Assembly: GCA_965153455.1 (NCBI GenBank) | Contig: OZ234496.1 | Location: 7,945,207-8,009,206 of the forward strand | Source of the DNA: Sphagnum compactum | Lineage: Eukaryota > Bryophyta > Sphagnopsida > Sphagnales | Direction of reading: 5' to 3' | Length of the DNA stretch: 64,000 nucleotides | The notes under the pieces: model-generated | The model's input: the letters and a program-made list of their open reading frames with translations, nothing else | What the model was told of the DNA's origin: nothing | Database searches by the model: none | In this document: positions 24,801 through 36,638 of the stretch, piece by piece | Position numbering within the stretch: the first letter of the stretch is position 1 | Layout of the letters: each line of letters begins with the position of its first letter | Made by a program: the position numbers and the translations under genes

Positions 24801-25767
24801 ACATTTCAATTAACCTGTTCTATGTTTAGAGTTCTGGGTGAGCTGCTTGTCTGGTTCCATGATACAGCAAACAAATGCTTATGCGCACCAAAGGGTCAGG
24901 CTAAGAGCTTGTCACCTGCAAATTTTGGTTAACATTATATGCCTGAGAGATTGCTGTACAGGTATCAAGTTGAGCGATGCTTCAAAGAAGTTGGGGAAGA
25001 AGTTTGCCAGTGGTGCATCAGTTGTGAAGGTGAGCTTTGCCACCCATTAGACCAATTGGCACTAGACATTTTTTCCTCAGTGATGTTTCCTGCTCAGAAT
25101 ATAGGCCTTGGTCACAGGAACTGAAGGGCATAGACATTATGTAGAATCCAGATTGCATGATAAAGGCTGTTGATGGGATTCTCATTGTGCTGTCTATGTT
25201 TTCAGGGCCCAACTGAGAAAGACCAAATAGATGTTCAAGGTGACATTATGTATGACTTAGCTGAATTCATCACAGAGACCTGGCAAAATGTGGGCTCTCT
25301 TTCCTCTACTCATCTTGTTCCCTGTCCATTACTCTTTTGCAGACCTCTATGAGCTTTTTGTTCATATTTTTGCATGTTACAGAAGCTTGACGTATCATTC
25401 TTTTAGTGATGTTCACTAGCATAGAGGAGGCTCAGATGTTGGCTAGCACTTTGGAGAAAAGGTGAGCCATAGGTACTCCACTGAAGTACTTCACTGTGGC
25501 ACCTCTGACTGCAACTGGGAGTCCAATCTTGAAGCGAGCTCATTGCCCTCATTCTATTGTCAATCTTAAATAGAGTACTGCCATAGTAATCAGAATCCAA
25601 TGAGCTGTTCTTACTCAATTGGTTTTGGAGACAGGAGCCCTCATGTGTGTGTCGTAGAATCATCAAGAGGTTGTTCTGAGAAATGGATTTGTGAATCTGT
25701 ATTACAGGTCCCAGAATCTGCAATATACTACATCGAGGATGGAAGGAAAGTTCCTGCAATGGGCTAA
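21863..25767 (+). CDS. DENR: Density-regulated protein (DENR), MCT-1 partner
   Basis: DENR with MCT-1 binds the 40S ribosomal subunit and promotes tRNA/mRNA release and re-initiation after short upstream ORFs. Eight coding exons join in frame with GT-AG introns: 21863-21905, 23651-23755, 24006-24080, 24452-24519, 24641-24722, 24962-25029, 25206-25289 and 25708-25767. They give 585 bases and 194 residues, close to the plant family length. The N-terminal metal-binding-like cysteines are C13, C16, C23 and C32 ('LYCPVCSLPAEYCEFGPDFE', then 'KCKPWLIKNAPELYPDL'). A variable acidic linker covers 50-83. The basic 'EVKRLPGGKVKKK' lies at about 85-97. The SUI1 domain runs from about 112 to 180 ('RNKRKCVTIIKGLDMF', 'IKLSDASKKLGKKFASGASV', 'IDVQGDIMYDLAEFI'). 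The protein ends 'IYYIEDGRKVPAMG'. Intron 1 (1.7 kb) carries a dispersed repeat. No break is seen. Confidence 0.95.
22835..23137 (+). repeat. Dispersed repeat copy in DENR intron 1
   Basis: Segments such as 'CCCATTGCTTCCAG', 'AAACTCAGGA', 'ATCTACACCCAC', 'GTGAAGGTGATGGTCTG' and 'TTGTTGTGGAG..TTCTCTGCAAT' occur in the same order at 34095-34797. The 34-kb copy is longer because its middle part is tandemly expanded. The element has no coding capacity that I can see. Confidence 0.7.
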
Positions 25768-28700
25768 GCACCATATTTTCATTCTGACATTGTTGAGTGA
25801 AGAATGTCTCAATTCACTTGGGAACATTGAGAAGCTAATGTTGTTTTGGACTTGTGAATGTATTGCACAGTTCATTCAGTTCTATATCCCTCCTGACACT
25901 CTAATTACTTGTAAGTCTCCCTGTCAATCTATAGAAAGACCACTTAACAAGAAGATATCTTTTTTGTCTTGAAGCTTGCAGTTTAGGAGGCTTCTTCTGG
26001 TCAGAAACTGCAGATTGGCATGTTACAAAGTCATTTAGCGCCATCATTTCATATCTTGATAGTCAGAAGCATGCTGAAGTGAGTATCAGGTGGGAAAACT
26101 CCTTGAATTTGCAGGATTCCTTCCACATAAAGTTCTTGTTGACACCTTTGTCTTTTTAACAAAGAGGTCTTTTCTGTCCATGTCCAGCAAAGTCAGAAGC
26201 CATGGATGGTTCTGGAGGGCTTGGACCATTTCTTATATGTTAACAGTTCTTCAGTTCTAAGAGTGAATTTTCTGCAAGGTCAATGCAGCATTTGTTGAGA
26301 AATAAGGGCCTTTATGTTTCAGTTGTCCCATGACTACAGATCCAACTATGAAGTCTGTGATCTCCCATATACATAGGGTCACACCAACAGCATGTGTTGT
26401 AGATCCAACTAGCTGACTTGTGCAGCCATGTGTGTAGCTGAGATCTGCATGTCTCTATGCACCAGTATGTGAATTTGGCAGCTGCAGGGCCGGACTGATA
26501 AAAATATATCCCTTTCTGCATATTCCTTAGCACAATTGTGGTAGCTGTTTTGTTGAGTGGGAAGTGGACTCCTGGTTTAATTCCTGGTACTACTGATTTT
26601 GGGTCCTCTACAGTCGAGGGCTAAGAATCTTCCCTCACCACACAGCTGCCATACTTGCTTGCTCATCTATGGTGTGTATTCTCCAGTGTCAGAGTCGAGT
26701 TCTCATTAATTGCAGCAAAAGCAATGGTGACAGCAAAGCACTGTGGGCAACAAATAGGTGCAGTTTCCAAATCCAATGTTGAATCATTACATCACCAACA
26801 GGCAGAAGAGACCAGCAGTAAGTTCCCATAGCCAGGAAACAGTAAAGTAATAGACAGGAACTTAGGAAGCAAAAAAGGTAACTTCATTTTTAGGGTGCAG
26901 TGTTTGGGCTGGTATCAGGGTGCAGGTGGATCGTTTCTTGTTGCTGGAGCAGGGTTAGCTGGTATGCTCACCCTTCTGCTTTCTGGGCTTTGCCCTAGTC
27001 TTTTTGTCCCTTCATCCTGTGTAACCTATGTGCAAAACCTGCACAATTGCACCATGCAAATTTGTTTGCTAATTGTATCTGCCTACATCCATGGGTTAAA
27101 CTAGGCACTTCTGTCAACTCATAGAATCTGAAGTGAGTAAAGAGCAAAATATTTTGCAAGAGTTCCTGCTCCAAGTGCCCTGCTAAATGAGCAGTTCCAG
27201 ATTAACAGGTGGAGAAGGATATTCAAGGAAACATAAAGGAGAGCAATCATTTAGTCTCACAAATATCAGTAGTCAAGTGGCTGACCCTAAAGCAGACAGA
27301 AGGCAATGGGAAGGTCTGTGTATGTCTTGAGTTTGGATATTGTTGCAACTTTCAGAAGTTGTGTAAAACCAGTAGTGAATAAGGCTTTGTGTTTGCATTT
27401 TGTGGTATTTTCATTCTTTCAGGATCTTGCATGCCTAGCCAAGTTGTGCCTTAGAGTGGCAAGGTAATGGGGTTTCAACCACTGCAGCCTGGCTGTTACC
27501 CTCTTGGGCTTTGCTCAGACTGACTGTCCTACTTCTGGATCTACGAATCAAGTTGATGGATGTTTGTCATGTTATGCTTTTGGGTTAGATCATCATCTCA
27601 GGCCAATTAGTCGAAACCAAGGTGATGGAGATGTGGGTTCAGGAAATCAGGCATGCCTCCAGCCGATAAAGATATGGGGTACCATGACACATGCTGGCAG
27701 AGAACTGTCAATCAAGGATGGGCAGGAGCTTTACTGGCTCCTCTGTATGCACACATGGTGAATTCTTATTTGAGATTCACAACTTGTGTATGAAAATAGC
27801 TGTAGAGGTTCAGGTTTTTGATTGCAGATGTGTACCACCATGCAGATGAGAGTAAAAGCTATTTGATGGTGTATTTTTGATAAACTGACCTGATGTAGAA
27901 CTCTTCTGCTAACAATTAGGAATGTGTAACAGATGTCTTGTGTGGCTGTCGCTATCTGCACTCATTTGCGTTTCTGAATGGGAGAAATCTCCACTTTCTT
28001 TCTGCAACAGTAATTTTCGGAACAAGGTGTGTACGAATGTACCTGATGGTGCCACTCTAAAGTACTGTGTCTTAAATGAACATGCCGTAAAACATCTGCA
28101 CCCTGCAACATAATTGTCTTCACATTCTTTTTGTACTTGGTGGATTGAGACTTATGTAAACTTGAGAAACTGTTCCTTTTTGAGTCCAGCTCACATGAAC
28201 ATGAAGTTTGAGTGTGAACATGAAGAGATGTGGTCCTTTTTTTCTCCATGATGGATATCAGCTGTTTTCATCTCTTCAATCCCTGCCACCTTTTTAAAGG
28301 TGTTTTTCATGGTTATAGAGATGCAATCAAGATTGACCACGACTATTTGGGGGGCTGCAGAAAGCTAAGTGGGCAATGGAGCTTGCAAAATGCATAGCCG
28401 AAATAGGTTTGTTGAGCTTCTGTGTACCTTCAAATCCTCTGACGTTGTCCTGCACAGCAACTATGCTCTTAAGCTAAATAGCCTAGAGGTGGTGGTGGTG
28501 GTGGTGGTGGTGGTGGGCAATGGTTATCTGGTGTCGCAACCAATTAGCCTTCCACTCAAGGACATATTCCATTGATGGATTTAGAAGTTTTCAAACTCTG
28601 CAAACTCTGTTACAACTATATGACTTCCTGTATCTACAATGCTTGCTTAGAACTGATATTTCTTGAAGAGTTCTGAAAATGCTTTTTCCTTTCATTACCT

Positions 28701-29300
28701 TTCAGCGAAGAAGCAGCAGCAGCAGCACTGATTGGAAGCTGAAATTTTGTTGGATTGGATCTGTAATGGAGACATAGGCAACACATGGAATGTTCAACAA
28801 TTTACAGCAATGCTATGGAGCTGCAAGAATTGCTACAGTATAAGACAACTTTAGAATAGAGAGCCTACATCTGTGGCCAGTTGCATCTCCGCTGCTAGAA
28901 ATGTGAGAAAAAGAAATTCATAATGGAGCCTGTGCAATATGTTACACAAGAGCTGACACCAACCTCCTTAAGCAGGCAAGGTCTGCAAAAGGAAAACAAG
29001 GTACATCCTATCTAAGTCACATACAAATTTTCAAAATAGTTTGAAAACTTGTAAAAACCCATTGCCCAATCCGTACTTGATTTGGCAACCATACACTAAA
29101 TTCCAAACTGTAGTAGAGTGCAATTGCTGGAAATATTTTCAAACTTGGGTGTTAATTTTCCTTCCTTGCAAAGGTGATGGATCGACCCTGAAAGCACACA
29201 AGAATGGAACACCCAAAACTTGTTGTGTGGTACAGCAGCCAAATTAGATTTTGCTTCTTACTGAATGAAAGCATTGAGTAGCCAAAAAGGCATCCTTTCT
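25768..29300. other. Spacer between convergent DENR and IPK2 genes
   Basis: The interval is moderately GC-balanced, unlike the AT-rich spacers elsewhere. It lies between two genes transcribed toward each other, so both 3' UTRs end here. I examined the open stretches (for example near 26895, 27504 and 28369) and recognised no protein family, conserved exon or structural RNA. One (GTG)n microsatellite lies inside. Unannotated non-coding transcripts cannot be excluded. Confidence 0.5.
28486..28516. repeat. (GGT)n microsatellite
   Basis: About ten consecutive GGT triplets. Confidence 0.95.
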
Positions 29301-31436
29301 TCAAGCCTCCACCTTGGACTTGCTGTCAACAATGTTTGAAAGCATCTTGATCAATGCATTCAAACCCACCAAGAAATTTTCATCAATTGCATCCTGGTCA
29401 TAGAGAACATGGGCAAAGTCCAATAGCTTGACAGCTACAGTCCTTGCATCCACTGAAGGCTCCCCTTCATACACGATTAGGACGGATGCAGAGAAAAAAT
29501 GGTAGAACTTTTGCTCCTCAAACCTGTTACAAACAAGTCACTCCAATAGTTATGACATTAACCAGAGATCCAAAACATTCCAGGTAAATATACCAGGATC
29601 AACCAAATTGAGGAGAATGATGCTGCTGTGCTTGCTTACTAGTCTTATACATACCATGCCTTGAGCTCCTGAAGCTGTGCAATAGCACCATGAGTTCCTC
29701 CATAGACATCAGATGCAAATGCAGCGTCCCAGTTTTGTTCGTCAGAGGGATTTGATGAAACGTAGCGCTCTAATGCCGCAGGTATATCACTGACAGTCAT
29801 ATTCTTGCACCAGACACGGGGCGCTTTCCACACTGTTGCATTTACTGACTCGTACACCTACAAAAGTTGCAAAAGCATCAGTTTTTTGCAACCCATAAAT
29901 CAGACATAATTCAAGTACATGGATTTCATGCATACTCATTGAGTTGATATCACAAAATCAGGTCTGGTATTGGAGAAACAACCTGCATCCCCGAAAGACG
30001 GAATCCCAGAGCTGCTGAAGTAGTCTTGCTGTCTTTCTCTCTAGTGGCAATCAAATCCACATCACACAAAATGCACACACCATTTGCCCTTCAATATCCT
30101 TCTGAATGATATGTGAAATGCCATATTCTAGCATCCGTTCTAGGACACTAATCTATGTTGTTTACCACTACTACCAAGCAGCTATTTATTTATTTATGGC
30201 CTTTGTAAAAGCCAGGTGCTTGACTGATTTGCAATGTGCATCCTTCTGAGGCAGTGTGTGCAATGGTCTTAGAGGCAAAAGAAGAAATGCAATGGGAGAA
30301 GGGCAAAAAGCACCAGAAGCCTTACAAGCATTTTTGGATATATTTTTCACCTCCTTCAGGATACCATGTACGTGCTCCAATCTGGAAACCAGTTTGAATC
30401 CACACTGATTGACTTTAGTAAACATGTGTTCTACCCAAAACAAATAAAATTGCAAGTGGGTCTCTTAAAGAAGAGATGGGCAAACATTATGATAACATTG
30501 CACGTTATTTCCAATGACCCAAAACTTGAGAATATTTGCTCTGTGTGGTCCTGAAACCCAAGACAAAGTTACAAACAAAATTTCCTATCTGGCAATGATG
30601 TGTCAAGAGAGGTTTGAGAGGAGGGTTTGAAGGAGGGCTTTTTAGACTCACTTTAGCATCAACGATACAAGGGTGGGTGAAGCCATGTGTTAAATCCTCC
30701 ATTATTGCATGCCGTGATCAAGACCAATGCAACTGTCAAGAAAGCCAAATTGAAGCAGATCCACACAACTAGAAATGAAAGCCTGGGAAATTCAAAACCC
30801 CATACAAAACAATTAGGATTGCTGCTGCTGAAAATAGGAGATTGAAGGATATTGATTGAGGATCCATCCGGAGCATCGATGTTGATGGTGCCATAAAAGT
30901 GTGGGAAGAATGCCTTCACTGCTGGAGGCACAGCTGTATCAGACCAAATCTTGTCATAGAATAGAGTTTCTTTGTCACCTCGTGCACCATCTTGCAAAGG
31001 CTTGTAGAAGCGTCCTGAATCATCCACTAGTGATCCCACCTTCCCCTCTGCCCATAGAACAATTATAGACATGAGCCTAATCTATATCAAGTGGAAAACA
31101 CCTGTGCTGTTCAGTTGAATACTCACATTTATCTGTGTAAATGCATCAGAGAGAAAGAGACTATGGCAAAAAAACATGCCATGCCAAAACAGTAAAATTT
31201 TGCATAGATATTTCTACACTGAGTCAATGAATCATTTAGTTAGATTCTGTGGTATATCTGGAAAACCTCATCCAATCAAAGCACTTGGAATAGGGTCTTA
31301 GAAACATATCAGCTTCACCTCACCTTCAAAGCGATGGCCTGCAACTTGATTTGCTGCAACTTTGAAAGCCTGATTATCAAATCCAAAATCCACAAACTTC
31401 AGGGTTCTCTCTCTCTCTCTCTCTCTTTGTCTTCAT
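29301..31436 (-). CDS. IPK2: Inositol polyphosphate multikinase (IPK2/IPMK)
   Basis: Phosphorylates inositol trisphosphate and tetrakisphosphate on the route to phytate and pyrophosphorylated inositols. Coding exons on the minus strand, in transcript order, are about 31436-31324, 31047-30806, 30696-30652, 30381-30326, 30040-29983, 29857-29655 and 29523-29301, or about 313 residues (family about 280-300). Conserved blocks in order are 'QVAGHRFEEGK', 'LVDDSGRFYKPLQ', 'FFPHFYGT', 'LTHGFTHPCIVDAKIGARTW' (the P-x3-D-x-K-x-G substrate-binding signature, split by the exon 3/4 junction), 'YPEGGEKYIQKC', 'LGFRLSGM', 'AFASDVYGG', 'VKLLDFAHV' (the ATP/metal-site DFAH) and 'DENFLVGLNALIKML'. All junctions keep frame. 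Two caveats apply. The exon 2 to 3 junction uses a weak acceptor (GGAG|GAT) and leaves a Ser-rich insert of about nine residues. The likely ATG at 31436 is one GA unit out of frame. An upstream coding exon is an alternative. Confidence 0.92.
31405..31427. repeat. (CT)n microsatellite overlapping the IPK2 N-terminus
   Basis: On the IPK2 coding strand this is (GA)n immediately after ATG-AAG-ACA-AA. In frame it would encode alternating Arg-Glu. The present length puts that ATG out of frame with the kinase. Confidence 0.85.
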
Positions 31437-32106
31437 AAATCTTCTGCACCATTCAGAACTACAAAAAATAAACATTCTTGGCTGGAACTGCACCTTGTTA
31501 TGTTTTTTCTTGTCAGTTACTCACAGCCCTCCTCACAAATCAAGCCAAGATCCAGGGACCTTGGCTCTGTTCAGAGCTCAGGAAGAAGTAAAAAGAAGGA
31601 ATCAGGACACAGGAAGATTGACTCTGAATCTATTGACCTGAGTTCAATAATCTTCGCAGAAAAAAAGTCAAGAGCAATCCTTCATCGATTCAAACTACAA
31701 GCAGAAGGAGAACAGGAGAGAAATGGAGGATCCACAGTATTTATCGTCTTCTCCATTCCATGATCATCTCTTACAGTGAAGGATGTTCATGTCAAAACCC
31801 GGCATTTCTCATACAGAATGTAAGTAAGTAGATGGGTGTCCTGAGAAGGAAAAAAAGATACAGTGATTCATTCATTCAACAACAGATGGTGTATACAGCA
31901 AGAGCAATCTGAAGAGAACCACTGTTCAGCACAACAATCCAGAGACTGTTCTTCTCAATGGGGTTGCATCCTAGCAGCAGAGCTTCTTACTGGCTTTGGT
32001 TGCTCTGCCACAGCATGCTCAGCTCCAGAATCCATTCTCTTGCACCCAAGACTTCTGCTTCTAAACCTGCCAAATGGGAGTTTTGTGAATTCTGAGCTGC
32101 GGATCA

Positions 32107-32109
<3 letters not shown>

Positions 32110-32164
<55 letters not shown>
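32110..32164. repeat. (CT)n microsatellite, about 27 units
   Basis: Uninterrupted CT dinucleotides. Confidence 0.97.
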
Positions 32165-32167
<3 letters not shown>

Positions 32168-32652
32168 AGAACCCCAACTCCTAGATAATGTAGAGAAAGC
32201 TTGCATATGTGTGTGTATGTGCTTAGTGGTGATTTCTTTCTGTGTTAAACAGTGGTGATAGAAGAGAAACAAAACCGATGATATCACTTTCCAGGTGCTC
32301 ATGAACGCCACCCAACACTTGGCTCTTCTTGGCTTCATTCTGAAGCAAACCCAACAAGGATTTTTCTGAAAACTTGGGCTGCCATTCTCAAGAATTGAGC
32401 AAAGAAGCCCCTTTCATACTTAAACCAAAGAAAGAATGCATCATATTTTTGCAAAGAAAGCAAACAAGCAAAGCAGTCAATCTGCGTGTAAGAAAGGGAA
32501 ACAAGGGGGAAAAAAAAGCAACACCCACCTGAGAATATAATCCTTGCTGGGTATCCCACCAAGCAACAGAAAGCAACAGACAAACAGCTGCAAATATCTT
32601 GAAAAAACAACCCCTTGAACACTAAGTGCAAACTCTTCTTTGAACCTTGAAG

Positions 32653-32654
<2 letters not shown>

Positions 32655-32692
<38 letters not shown>
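32655..32692. repeat. (TC)n microsatellite, about 19 units
   Basis: Uninterrupted TC dinucleotides. Confidence 0.97.
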
Positions 32693-32696
<4 letters not shown>

Positions 32697-33733
32697 ATAT
32701 GATGAAGCAGAAGATGAAGAAGACGAAGTACTTGTACCCAGATGTTGTGGCGCGTGGTCTTTGCGGATCGTTGACTTGTCTAAGTCTTCAGGAGAATCTC
32801 TCTCTCTCTCTCGCTCTCTCTCTCTCCACGGAATCCAGATGTCAGTTAGTCAACCCACGCACAAGCTCATTATTCTTCAGTGGAAACCCTAATCCAGTTT
32901 CCTGAACTTCAGTGTTTTTTCCTCGAAGAAGAAAAATGTGGAAAATCAACAACACGGTTTCTGGATTTGGGGTTGCGTCCTTCAAGAGAGAGAGTTGAAT
33001 TACGCGATACCCACAAGTCCGATGTTTCACCCATCTTTCTCTCTCGGAGAATTCCTTAAGCTTCTCTTTCTCTTTGCCATGGCTATGACAAATAGGGTTC
33101 AAGAGGAGTTTGCTTCATAGATACAGGGCTTGTCCCTTGGCTGCTGCTGCTCTCTTTCTCTCTCTCCTGGGATCAAGTGTCAAAACAACAGGTTGGTTTC
33201 CTTCTGACGATTCCTGATGCAACCCCGGTTGACAGGCAGAGAGCATATGTACCTAGCTTCTTGCAAACAAATCCAGAGAGCAGCTCCATGGATGATCCTC
33301 GTGCTTTGTGTTTGTATCTATTTCTTCATGTCTCAAAACCAGATCCAACAAACAAAATGGAGATGATGATGTCCTCCCCCATTTTGCCTCCTCACATCAT
33401 CTTCTTCCATCAACTAACTGCTGTTCACACACCTTGTTTGCATCATTTCACAGCTTCAAAATCCGCAAGCAGAATTTTGAAACCTTGCCATTTTTGTTGT
33501 TGCTGTTGGTTGTTGAAGCCAGCATGCAGCTCTCCCTCCTGCTGCTGCAACATTCTCATTCATTGTCAACCCTTCCAGTGGTAGATATAAAAAGCCTGCA
33601 AACCAAGGTTCAAGCATCATCACCAGATGTTGGTGCAACATGCCACAGGTACTTACTTTGGTGTGTCTCTCACCCTACTCTTCTTCTTCAACACTCTTCC
33701 TTCCTTAGGACCATTGAATTGCCAGAAGCCGAA

Positions 33734-33908
33734 ATGTTCAATGTAACATAGGTTTTTTCAGAATCGACATATCCAAAATGTTTGAAGTAATTGTAGGTTT
33801 TTACAGAATCAACATAGCCAAAATGTTCAACATAACTGTAGGTTGTTTCAGAATCAATATAGCCAAAATGTTCAATATAACTTAGGTTTTGTCAGAACCA
33901 ACATAGCT
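33734..33908. repeat. Tandem repeat, about 44-bp unit, four copies
   Basis: Four units, each beginning ATGTT(C/T), containing TAGGTTTT or TAGGTTGT and CAGAATC(A/G)A(C/T)AT, and ending ATAGCCAAA or a variant. Copies are diverged by several substitutions each. No coding sense is apparent. Confidence 0.85.
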
Positions 33909-34094
33909 TAGTTTTTACACTGAGTCAAAAACACACACAATGAATGAGCTTGGTAGAGATCTTCTTTACTGTTTTTTGTTCAAGTCCCTTTACATAAGCC
34001 CTCTCTTCTTTTGTGTATAGTTTTTTCACCATTCATGACAATTCCAAACTTGTTGTGTATGTTGGGGGGTTTGGTGGATAGCTTGATTTTGCAT

Positions 34095-34797
34095 ACCCGT
34101 TGCTTCCAGAAATGCAAAAGAAACTCAGGATGACACAGATTTTTGTACATTGGTTTTGCCCAGATTTTGAGTGGATTCTTACATATGCATACTTATCTAC
34201 ACCCACCGACAGGAGCTGATGAAGTCAATGGGTAGACAATGGCAGCTCGTTATTGCTCGTCTTCATGATGAAGAAGAAGGTGATGGGTCTGACATGTTGT
34301 TTGCAACTCTCATAAGGGCTTAGGGTTTAGAGTTTAGCATTTTGAGAACTGCGCTAATTGTCACATTACCTTCAAATTGATGAAGATGATGGTCATGGCA
34401 GCTCATCACTGCTATGCATGAAGAAGGTGATGATGATCTGACACTTTATGAGCAACTCTCATAAGGTTTTAGGGTTTAGCATTTTTAGAACCACACTGAT
34501 TGTCACATTACCTTCAAATTGATGAAGGTTATGGTCATGGCAGCTCATCCCTACTATTTGTGAAGAAGGTGACAATGGTCTGACACATTGTGTAAAACTC
34601 TCATAAGGTTTTAGGGTTTAGGGTTTAGCATTTTTAGAACTGTATTCATTGTCATGTCACTGCTAATTGTGATGAAGAAGTTTGTGATGGTCTGACACTT
34701 TGTGAGAAACTCTCATAAGGTTATGAATGCACTCTTGTTCATGTTACGTTAAAAAATTGTTGTTGTGGAGATTTCTCTGCAATTTTATGGATACTGG
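34095..34797 (+). repeat. Dispersed repeat copy with internal tandem expansion
   Basis: Its ends match the 300-bp repeat in DENR intron 1. The middle is expanded: 'CTCTCATAAGG' followed by a TTTAGGG-type stretch recurs near 34310, 34459, 34601 and 34713, with spacing of about 149, 142 and 112 bp. 'ATGGTCATGGCAGCTCATC' and 'TTGTCACATTACCTTCAAAT' repeat in step. Each of the first three units contains TTAGGGTTT, one of them doubled. Confidence 0.8.
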
Positions 34798-35800
34798 TGT
34801 TTGGAGATATTCTCCAATTTTTTATCCAAACTGCATATCAGATGCAGCCAAGTTTGAGCATACACTCAAATATCACATTTGCATTCAAACAAGCATCCTA
34901 TGAGGAGCTTGGAGCTTGTGAAATGGATGAAATGCCAGGACGTGCTATCCACACTTCAGCTCTTTGTTAAGTACTGTGCAGCAGTTCTCATCACAGGTTT
35001 TATTTGTATATATATTTTAAGATGTTTGTTTCATGCCTTTGGCAAGGTCTTTTGTTAGTTGGAATTTTTTTTTTTGATATGCCCCCTTGATGGGTTTTTC
35101 CTAGTTTGCACTATTGATTTGTTTGCTAACGAAGGCATGGATTTTTCAATGGTTACAGAGTGAAAACATTTTTTTCAGAATCCCAGTGTGCCTCCTCCTC
35201 TGGAAAGGCAGAATAGGTATGAAAAGCAGGCAGCTCAGCCTTGCATGCCATTTTGTTTAACTATGGAGGAACAACACGGAACAACATTTAAAGAACACAG
35301 AATAACATTTAAAGAATTGCAATCACCACAGAGCTGAGCTCATGCAATGTAAAATCATGTGGTTGATGTCATTCATTTGGCATTCACCCCATCTTGGCAA
35401 AACTCTCGGCATTAAACTCCAGATGCTTCAGAATGCCTGATCATAAATCTGACGACTGCATTTTCAGGGAGATTTTTGTTGGGTACGAGTTTCTGGCACT
35501 AAGTTTCTCTATCCATTTTTGTTGGCTTATTATAATTTGTAGAGTTATTTGACTACTTTTCTAACACAAGCTTATATACCCACATAAGAGATCCTTTTTA
35601 TTCTCATTTTTCTTAATTTGTGGAGATTGTTGCTTTCTTTTTGTGTTTTATAGTTTGCCACAAGTTTAGGCTTTTAACGAAAGTGGGTTGGTGGGTTTGA
35701 AGGTTTGCCAGGATGTGCCAAACAGATTGATATCATTCAATTTTGGTGAAAGACGAGCCAAAGGAAAAACTGCAGACGAGATTGAGGCGGAGCAACAGTC
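34798..35800. other. Spacer between repeat arrays
   Basis: No gene, RNA or further repeat recognised. Confidence 0.5.
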
Positions 35801-36345
35801 TACTCTCAATCACTGGTATGGAAAAGAAAAACACACGTTGCTCCAAAATTGAAGGATTTCTATTGTGAGTTTCAACTGATGTGAAGGATGATAATGCAAG
35901 TTACATAAGTATGATTTTGTTGTGCTTGACCATGAAAACCTATGATTGCATGAACAAGTTTTGTTCTTCTTCTTCTTATTCTACTCTCAATCACTGGTAT
36001 GGAAAAGAAAACATGCGTTGCTCCAAAATTGAAGGATTTCTATTGTGAGTTTCAACCGATGTCAAGGATGATAATAATGCAAGTTACATAAGTATGATTT
36101 TGTTGTGCTTGACCATGAAAACCTACGATTGCATGAACAAGTTCTGTTCTTCTTATTCTTATTCTACTCTCAATCACTGGTATGGAAAAGAAAACACACG
36201 CTTGCTCCAAAATTGAAGGATTTCTATTGTGAGTTTCAACCGATGTCAAGGATGAGAATGCAAGTTACATAAGTATGATTTTGTTGTGCTTGACCATGAA
36301 AACCTACGATTGCATGAACAAGTTTGTTTTTCTTCTTCTTGCAAC
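35801..36345. repeat. Tandem repeat, about 182-bp unit, three copies
   Basis: Units start at 35801, 35982 and 36165 with TACTCTCAATCACTGGTATG, and share 'GCTCCAAAATTGAAGGATTT' and 'TTGTTGTGCTTGACCATGAA'. Identity is high, with only scattered substitutions and a small TTC-length change. After unit 3 the motif 'GCAACAAGATCTATGCAACA' is repeated to about 36405. Period and identity are satellite-like, but with only three copies. Confidence 0.92.
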
Positions 36346-36519
36346 AAGATCTATGCAACAAGATTGCATGAACAAGTTTATTGCAACAAGATCTATGCAA
36401 CAAAGATCTACGCTTACTTCTGAAACTCTTTGTGCCTCGGGCGTTACTACTTTACACCAAATTTGGACCCGACAAATTCAAAACCCAAAATAAAAATAAA
36501 TTAAATTAAATTAAATAAT

Positions 36520-36561
36520 AAATAAATAAATAATATATACATATATATATATATATATATA
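36520..36561. repeat. (AT)n microsatellite
   Basis: Mostly AT dinucleotides with one ACAT interruption. Confidence 0.9.
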
Positions 36562-36638
36562 GCCCAAACTTAAGAAAATCACTCGTTTACTCCACACATG
36601 CATAAGTCACTCCCGACTACTTACTAGAGAGCGGGCAA

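Larger units (their letters stand above)
31437..33733 (-). promoter_or_regulatory. IPK2 upstream region, rich in (CT)n tracts
   Basis: No gene recognised on either strand. The region carries long (CT)n tracts, short CT clusters at about 32800-32826 and 33150-33168, and an AAACCCTAA telo-box at 32884-32892. Leader exons of IPK2 may lie here, but splice sites cannot be fixed by eye. Open frames that read as alternating Leu-Ser or Arg-Glu are microsatellite artefacts. Confidence 0.4.

Noticed and set aside
26895-27761. Possible genes in the DENR-IPK2 spacer
   Set aside because: The open stretches are short, start without support, and show no domain or plausible splice chain.
31955-32338. Open frames with long alternating Arg-Glu or Leu-Ser runs
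   Set aside because: They are translations of (CT)n/(GA)n microsatellites with no conserved domain on either side.
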